A DNA stretch of 64,000 nucleotides, taken from assembly GCA_958428365.1 (NCBI GenBank), contig CAUAFT010000002.1:186001-250000 (forward strand). The letters are read 5' to 3'. Below are positions 59,355 through 64,000 of the stretch, in pieces (position 1 is the stretch's first letter; every line of letters begins with the position of its first letter). Both the position numbers and the translations under genes were made by a program. Below the pieces are notes generated by a model, which ran no database searches, was not told the origin of the DNA, and saw only the letters and a program-made list of their open reading frames with translations. The DNA is from an uncultured Lachnospiraceae bacterium. GTDB lineage: Bacteria; Bacillota; Clostridia; Lachnospirales; Lachnospiraceae.

Positions 59355-59396
59355 AATAATGCTAAGTCAATGCATTTGTAATAACTTAGCATTATT
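59355..59396 (-). terminator. Hairpin between prfA and the antitoxin gene
   Basis: AATAATGCTAAGT/ACTTAGCATTATT, a 13-bp perfect stem with a 16-base loop, followed by TTTTCG on the minus strand. Probably the prfA-operon terminator; it could also affect the toxin-antitoxin promoter. Confidence 0.6.
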
Positions 59397-59436
59397 GATT
59401 CTTTAGCTCAGAAATACTATTGTTACTCTATCTCCT

Positions 59437-60510
59437 CTAATTATCCTGCATATTCGCCAGCTTCGCCGCCTGGTCAGCTGCAATACACGCGTCGATAATC
59501 TCCTGAATATCCCCATTCATGATCTTATCCAGCTTATACAGCGTCAGATTGATCCTGTGATCCGTCACACGTCCCTGAGGGAAGTTATAGGTCCTAATCT
59601 TCTCCGAGCGGTCCCCCGTTCCGATCTGGCTTCTTCTGGCTTCCGCCTCTGCGTCATGAGCTTTCTGACACTCCATGTCGTAGAGCTTCGCACGAAGTAA
59701 CGCATATGCCTTCGCCTTATTCTGAATCTGGGATTTCTCGGTCTGGCTGTAGATCACGATTCCCGTCGGATAGTGGGTCAGACGCACTGCTGAGTCTGTG
59801 GTGTTGACGCACTGACCGCCGTTTCCGGAGGCACGCATCACGTCGATACGCACATCTTTTTCGTCAATCTCCACATCTACTTCCTCCGCTTCCGGCATCA
59901 CCGCCACGGTAATGGTGGACGTATGGATCCTTCCGCCGGATTCCGTCTCCGGTACACGCTGTACACGGTGTACCCCCGATTCATATTTCATTTTGGAGTA
60001 TGCGCCCTGCCCCGTGATCATGAAGTTCACGGACTTCATTCCGCCGATTCCGATCTCCTCCATCTCCAGAGTCTCTACTTTCCATCTCTGGCTCTCTGCA
60101 TAATGGACATACATACGATAAATCTCTGCCGCAAAAAGCGCCGCCTCATCCCCGCCGGCTCCGGCACGGATCTCCACGATAACATTCTTGTCGTCATTCG
60201 GGTCTTTCGGAAGCAGCAGCACCTTTAATTCCTGCTCCAATTCCTCGATGCGCGCTTTGGACTCATTCAATTCTTCCTTGGCAAGCTCCCGCATCTCCTC
60301 GTCGCTCTCCTCGTCCAGCATGGCAAGGGAATCTTCCACATTCTGCTTACACTGCTTATATTCCTTATAAGCCTCCACGATCGGAGTCAGATCACTCTGC
60401 TCCTTCATCAGACGTTTAAAACGCTCCGGATCGTTCGCCACATCCGGCTCGCTCAACTGATTCATCATCTCTTCATATCTTATCAAAGTATCATCTAATT
60501 TATCAAACAT
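59437..60510 (-). CDS. prfA: Peptide chain release factor 1
   Basis: A 357-residue release factor reading UAA and UAG. The GGQ loop is RASGNGGQCVNTTDSAVRLTH near 225-245, where the usual sequence GGQHVN has Cys in place of His. The reading-head tripeptide is in the RVPETESGGRIHTS stretch (PxT type, here PET) near 185. The gene follows prmC, which methylates the GGQ glutamine, so substrate and modifier are encoded together. Confidence 0.97.
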   Translation of the reverse strand: MFDKLDDTLIRYEEMMNQLSEPDVANDPERFKRLMKEQSDLTPIVEAYKEYKQCKQNVEDSLAMLDEESDEEMRELAKEELNESKARIEELEQELKVLLLPKDPNDDKNVIVEIRAGAGGDEAALFAAEIYRMYVHYAESQRWKVETLEMEEIGIGGMKSVNFMITGQGAYSKMKYESGVHRVQRVPETESGGRIHTSTITVAVMPEAEEVDVEIDEKDVRIDVMRASGNGGQCVNTTDSAVRLTHYPTGIVIYSQTEKSQIQNKAKAYALLRAKLYDMECQKAHDAEAEARRSQIGTGDRSEKIRTYNFPQGRVTDHRINLTLYKLDKIMNGDIQEIIDACIAADQAAKLANMQDN

Positions 60511-60613
60511 CTCTCTTACCTCATCCTATTCTGACTGATTTTATCACGCTGCTTCCACAGAATTTGTCCACAAATTTCTGATCTATATCTTCCTGCTATT
60601 TCTTATAGATCCG

Positions 60614-61441
60614 CTACAAATGTCCCCGGACGACCCGATCCAGTCCCGCCAGATCCTTCGTAACCGTGATATCTGAAAAGCCAAAATGCTTCATCATCTC
60701 CACAACAGCCGGCCCCTGGTCATAACCGATCTCCATACATAAGATCCCGTGTTCCGTCAGATATTCCACACTTCCCGCCACGATCTTGCGGTAGAAAAAC
60801 AGGCCGTCTTCCAAGCCGTCCAACGCCTCGTGAGGCTCAAAATCCCGCACCTCCGGCATCAGCTTTGGAATCTCCGCTGTGGGAATATAGGGCGGATTCG
60901 ACACGATCACGTCAAATTTTCCACTGAACGCTTCAAAGAGATTACTCTTTTCAAAGACCACCGCCGTCTGATTCAGCTTCGCATTTTCCCTGGCAACATT
61001 GATCGCCTGTCTGGAAATATCCCCGGCATAGGCTTCCAGCCCCGGAAGATTACGCACCATACTGATGATAATACAGCCGGATCCGGTACACAGGTCCAGC
61101 ACCCGGTCTTCCGGCTTACACAGCTTTAAGATCTCCTCCACCAGAATCTCTGTATCCTGCCTTGGAATCAATACGCTTGGATTCACCTTAAAGGTCATCC
61201 CCATAAATTCCTGCTCTCCGGTGATGTATTGCAGCGGCACCCTCTCCGCCCGCTTTCGGATCGCCAGCTCATACTCCTGCTGTTCCTCGTCCTTTAAGGA
61301 CTCCCCGTCATGCAGATAATAATATTGTCTTGTAATGTGACAGACATGCTCCAGCAGATACCAGGCGTCCAGCCTCGCCGTATCGATCTGCGCCTTTTCT
61401 AAAGCCGCCGTCCCCTCTTCCAACGCCTCACGATATCTCAT
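60614..61441 (-). CDS. prmC: Release factor glutamine methyltransferase
   Basis: A 275-residue SAM-dependent enzyme methylating the GGQ glutamine of release factors. Helical N-terminal domain (DTARLDAWYLLEHV), SAM motif VLDLCTGSGCIII near 113 and the catalytic NPPY in FDVIVSNPPYIPT near 183. AAGGAG precedes the ATG. It lies between the DUF1385 gene and prfA. Confidence 0.97.
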   Translation of the reverse strand: MRYREALEEGTAALEKAQIDTARLDAWYLLEHVCHITRQYYYLHDGESLKDEEQQEYELAIRKRAERVPLQYITGEQEFMGMTFKVNPSVLIPRQDTEILVEEILKLCKPEDRVLDLCTGSGCIIISMVRNLPGLEAYAGDISRQAINVARENAKLNQTAVVFEKSNLFEAFSGKFDVIVSNPPYIPTAEIPKLMPEVRDFEPHEALDGLEDGLFFYRKIVAGSVEYLTEHGILCMEIGYDQGPAVVEMMKHFGFSDITVTKDLAGLDRVVRGHL

Positions 61442-61469
61442 AAGACTCTCTCCTTCTATTCTTCAAAAA

Positions 61470-62417
61470 TCAGCTTTCCTTATAAGCGTCATTTTTTTCA
61501 TTCTCTCTTCTTAATTCTTCCACATAGGATCTCCAGTCAAACACCGCCTCCACGGAAGCGATGGCGACCTCTATCATCTCCTCGTCCGGCTCCCTGGTGG
61601 TATACTTTTGCAGACCAAGTCCCGGTTTGCTGAGCAGATTCACCAATCCGTTTTCACTGCTTCCCGCCAGACGCAAAAACTCATAGGCGACCCCCGCGAT
61701 GACGGGGATCAGCAGGATACGCAGTCCAAACCGCCACACCATGGAATCCGTGCGGATGCAGGCAAAGAACAAAATACTGATAAACACTACCAAAAACAGG
61801 AAGCTGGTTCCACAGCGCTTGTGGAATCTGGAACTCTTCTTCACATTTTCCACGTTCAGATCCATCCCATGCTCAATACAATTGATACACTTATGCTCCG
61901 CTCCATGATACATATAGACTCTGCGGATATCCTCCATACAGGCGATCAACACAATATACAGGAAAAAAATAACGACACGGATACAGCCCTCCACCAGCGC
62001 CAGCAGCGTAGGCGAGGCAATCCACCTCTGGAAAAACAAGGAAAGTCCATAGGGCAGGAGCATAAAGATCGCAACCGCCAGCACAATGGATAAAAACACC
62101 GTAAATGTCATAGCGGCATTTTCTTTCTTTTCCTTTTTCCTCTTCTCATCCTCACTGAGTTCTTTTTCTTCCTCCTCAAAAAAAGACGCCGAATACATCA
62201 GAGTCCGCATTCCCAATACCAGAGAGTCGATAAAATTCACTACGCCCCTCAAAATAGGTACTTTTTTGATCCCTGAATTTCCAATCACACCCTGATATTC
62301 CTGAACATCTACCTCAATCTCATGATCCGGCTTTCGAACCGCCACGGCATACCGGTCCTGATTTTTCATCATGACCCCTTCCATGACCGCCTGCCCGCCA
62401 ATTCCAGAATAACTCAT
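61470..62417 (-). CDS. DUF1385 membrane protein
   Basis: A 315-residue protein of the DUF1385 family, typical next to rpmE and prmC in Clostridia. The N-terminal hallmark GGQAVMEGVMMK is at 7-18; about four transmembrane helices follow, with YHGAEHKCINCIEHG between, whose histidines and cysteines could bind a metal. Function unknown. The ATG at 62417 has GAGG eight bases upstream and begins the family's standard N terminus; a longer frame runs through the rpmE terminator. Confidence 0.9.
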   Translation of the reverse strand: MSYSGIGGQAVMEGVMMKNQDRYAVAVRKPDHEIEVDVQEYQGVIGNSGIKKVPILRGVVNFIDSLVLGMRTLMYSASFFEEEEKELSEDEKRKKEKKENAAMTFTVFLSIVLAVAIFMLLPYGLSLFFQRWIASPTLLALVEGCIRVVIFFLYIVLIACMEDIRRVYMYHGAEHKCINCIEHGMDLNVENVKKSSRFHKRCGTSFLFLVVFISILFFACIRTDSMVWRFGLRILLIPVIAGVAYEFLRLAGSSENGLVNLLSKPGLGLQKYTTREPDEEMIEVAIASVEAVFDWRSYVEELRRENEKNDAYKES

Positions 62418-62437
62418 TGCTTTTTCCTCATCATCCA

Positions 62438-62473
62438 CCGAAAAAAAGGTTGAGATCAAAAACCTCAACCTTT
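62438..62473 (-). terminator. Terminator between rpmE and DUF1385
   Basis: AAAGGTTGAG/CTCAACCTTT stem (62445-62473) followed by seven T residues on the minus strand, 20 bases before the DUF1385 ATG. Downstream genes depend on leakage or another promoter. Confidence 0.9.
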
Positions 62474-62489
62474 ACTAACAACTCTATGA

Positions 62490-62696
62490 CTACTTATTAT
62501 CCATGCCGTATTTCTTATTGAACTTGTCAATACGTCCACGAGCCTGGGCAGCTTTCTGCTGGCCTGTGTAGAATGGATGGCATTTGGAACAGATTTCAAC
62601 GTGAATATCCTGTTTTGTGGAACCTGTAACAAATGTGTTTCCGCAGTTACATGTAACAGTTGCCTGGTAATAATCTGGATGGATTCCCTCTCTCAT
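62490..62696 (-). CDS. rpmE: 50S ribosomal protein L31 (zinc type)
   Basis: A 68-residue ribosomal protein. Start MREGIHPDYYQA, cysteines in CNCGNTF and CSKCHPFYTG that bind zinc (C+ form), and the C-terminal RGRIDKFNKKYG. AGAGGTG lies seven bases before the ATG at 62696. Located between rho and the DUF1385 gene as in many Clostridia. Confidence 0.97.
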   Translation of the reverse strand: MREGIHPDYYQATVTCNCGNTFVTGSTKQDIHVEICSKCHPFYTGQQKAAQARGRIDKFNKKYGMDNK

Positions 62697-62842
62697 GTCT
62701 TTCACCTCTCTGATATCTTCCTAATATATTTCATCTTTTATATTCTGTTTTATAGTTTATAACTATACATCCCGATAAACAGCTTATTTATTATAACATA
62801 GACCTTCTGGATATGCAAGACCTTTCCAAAATTTCTATCTAA

Positions 62843-62871
62843 ATTATATTTTCTCAATTGTTATGCGACAA
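62843..62871 (-). promoter_or_regulatory. Promoter upstream of rpmE
   Basis: TTGTCG at 62866-62871 and TATAAT at 62843-62848 with a 17-base spacer; leaves a leader of about 140 bases in which I see no known fold. Confidence 0.5.
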
Positions 62872-62898
62872 GATTTTTTCATTTTCTATCCTGATTTT

Positions 62899-64000
62899 TT
62901 AAATGATCCGCTGTTTCTTTACCAGATGGATAAATTCCTGATTGTCTCTGGTTCGCGCAAACATGTTCAAAATGTTTTCCACTGCCTCGTCGGTGCGCAT
63001 TCCATTGATCGCTTTTCGCATGATACCCACGGCTTCCAGTTCCTCCTGATTCAATAACAGATCCTCTCTTCTCGTACCGGACTTCACGATATCCAGAGCA
63101 GGGAATACCCTTTTTTCAGACAGCTTCCGATCCAGAACCAGCTCCATATTACCGGTTCCTTTAAATTCTTCATAGATCACGTCGTCCATCTTGCTTCCCG
63201 TATCCACCAGCGCAGTGGCAAGGATCGTAAGACTTCCGCCCTCTCTCATATTTCTCGCGGCTCCGAAAAAACGTTTCGGCATATGAAGCGCCGCTGGATC
63301 CAGACCACCGGACAGGGTTCTTCCACTTGGCGGCACCACCAGATTGTATGCCCTCGCCAGTCTTGTGATGGAATCCAGTAAGATCACCACGTCCTTTTGA
63401 TGCTCCACTAATCTCTTGGCGCGCTCAATGACCATCTCCGACACCCTCTTATGGTGTTCCGGCAGCTCGTCAAAGGTGGAATAAATGACCTCCACATTTT
63501 CTCCCTGGATCGCCTCCTTGATATCGGTAACCTCCTCTGGACGCTCATCGATCAGAAGGATGATGACATGCATCGCCGGATTGCTCTTTACGATGGACTT
63601 TGCAACAGCTTTTAATAACGTGGTCTTACCTGCTTTTGGCGGGGAGACGATCATTCCTCTCTGTCCCTTTCCGATTGGGGACACCAGATCTACGATACGC
63701 ATTGCCATATTGGTGCCTCTTCCCTGCTCTAAGCGCAGTCTCTCATCCGGAAAGATCGGCGTTAAGTCCTCAAAATTCTTTCTCTTCTGAGCCTCCGCCG
63801 GGTTGTACCCATTGATGGAACGGACATACAAAAGGGCGGAAAACTTTTCTCCCTGGGTCTTGACCCTGGTATTGCCCTTCACGATATCCCCTGTTTTTAA
63901 GTTAAATCTCCGAATCTGCGTCGGAGATACATAGACGTCCTTTTCCCCCGGAAGGTAGTTCTCGCAGCGGATAAATCCATAACCGTCCGGCATAACTTCC
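62899..64000 (-). CDS. rho: Transcription termination factor Rho (5' end outside window)
   Basis: The C-terminal 367 codons of Rho. Cold-shock RNA-binding part: PDGYGFIRCENYLPGE and SPTQIRRFNLKTGD; ATPase: P loop VSPPKAGKTTLLKA, LIDERPEEVTD, and VILLDSITRLARAYN with the Q/R loops GGLDPAALHMPKRFFGAARN. The frame stays open to the window edge (Glu-Val before the first visible Met), and the ATG at 63991-63993 is internal, so the true start is beyond 64000. Confidence 0.97.
   Translation of the reverse strand, partial: EVMPDGYGFIRCENYLPGEKDVYVSPTQIRRFNLKTGDIVKGNTRVKTQGEKFSALLYVRSINGYNPAEAQKRKNFEDLTPIFPDERLRLEQGRGTNMAMRIVDLVSPIGKGQRGMIVSPPKAGKTTLLKAVAKSIVKSNPAMHVIILLIDERPEEVTDIKEAIQGENVEVIYSTFDELPEHHKRVSEMVIERAKRLVEHQKDVVILLDSITRLARAYNLVVPPSGRTLSGGLDPAALHMPKRFFGAARNMREGGSLTILATALVDTGSKMDDVIYEEFKGTGNMELVLDRKLSEKRVFPALDIVKSGTRREDLLLNQEELEAVGIMRKAINGMRTDEAVENILNMFARTRDNQEFIHLVKKQRII

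Overview
The window reads as a chromosome segment from a low-to-moderate GC Firmicute of class Clostridia, most likely family Lachnospiraceae. The evidence is the gene repertoire and order: class III (anaerobic) ribonucleotide reductase only, two signal peptidases flanking rbgA next to rplS and rnhB, the rho-rpmE-DUF1385-prmC-prfA order, a folBK fusion, a class III fructose bisphosphatase, a giant acyl-CoA dehydratase activase and clean AGGAGG ribosome binding sites. Genus cannot be fixed from the sequence alone. Almost every gene lies on the minus strand; only typA and the 1416-residue activase are on the plus strand. No rRNA, tRNA, CRISPR array, prophage or transposase gene was seen.

Layout. 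1-12.7 kb: one long leftward operon that starts with a type IIA topoisomerase pair, runs through folate synthesis (folC, folE, an HD protein, folP, folBK) and ends with a hybrid histidine kinase, a HAD phosphatase and a CPBP protease. 12.7-20.7 kb: a PucR-type regulator, a stand-alone sugar-ABC ATPase, the anaerobic RNR operon (nrdD, nrdG, dut) behind a NrdR box, then der and plsY. 20.9-31.5 kb: a GntR-regulated ABC exporter, pgeF, yraN, two flagellar-relic genes, rnhB, lepB, rbgA, lepB, rplS. 31.5-41 kb: fbp, dapB and dapA under a lysine riboswitch, cobO, an SSB-like protein, typA, a PurF paralogue that has lost its glutaminase nucleophile, and a CarD-type regulator. 41-49.7 kb: a complete agr quorum-sensing locus (agrD, agrB, agrC, agrA) downstream of a MocR regulator, a DUF2225 protein and glnS, then a rhomboid-like protein. 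49.9-64 kb: the activase, sulfite reductase with cysK, a GGDEF protein, a RelBE-type toxin-antitoxin pair, prfA, prmC, DUF1385, rpmE and the 3' part of rho.

Two things stand out. First, a family of very large imperfect palindromes (about 100-240 bp) sits in the gene-free gaps at 27.5-28.2 kb, 41.4-41.6 kb and 54.2-54.8 kb. Two of them, 27933-28173 and 54563-54791, share a strongly conserved core while their long arms have unrelated sequences that are nevertheless almost perfectly self-complementary. A small hairpin inside the core covaries in all nine base pairs while keeping stem and loop length. A lone arm of the same type lies in the dapA leader. Second, the agr locus has two LytTR-type operators with the same geometry (20-bp repeat period, 27 bp from the repeat to the -10). 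One faces agrB-agrD; the other appears to drive a terminated RNA of about 140 nt between agrC and agrB, an arrangement that recalls RNAIII of staphylococci but is drawn differently. The agrD product, too short for routine gene calling, carries a serine where the ring cysteine is usually found.
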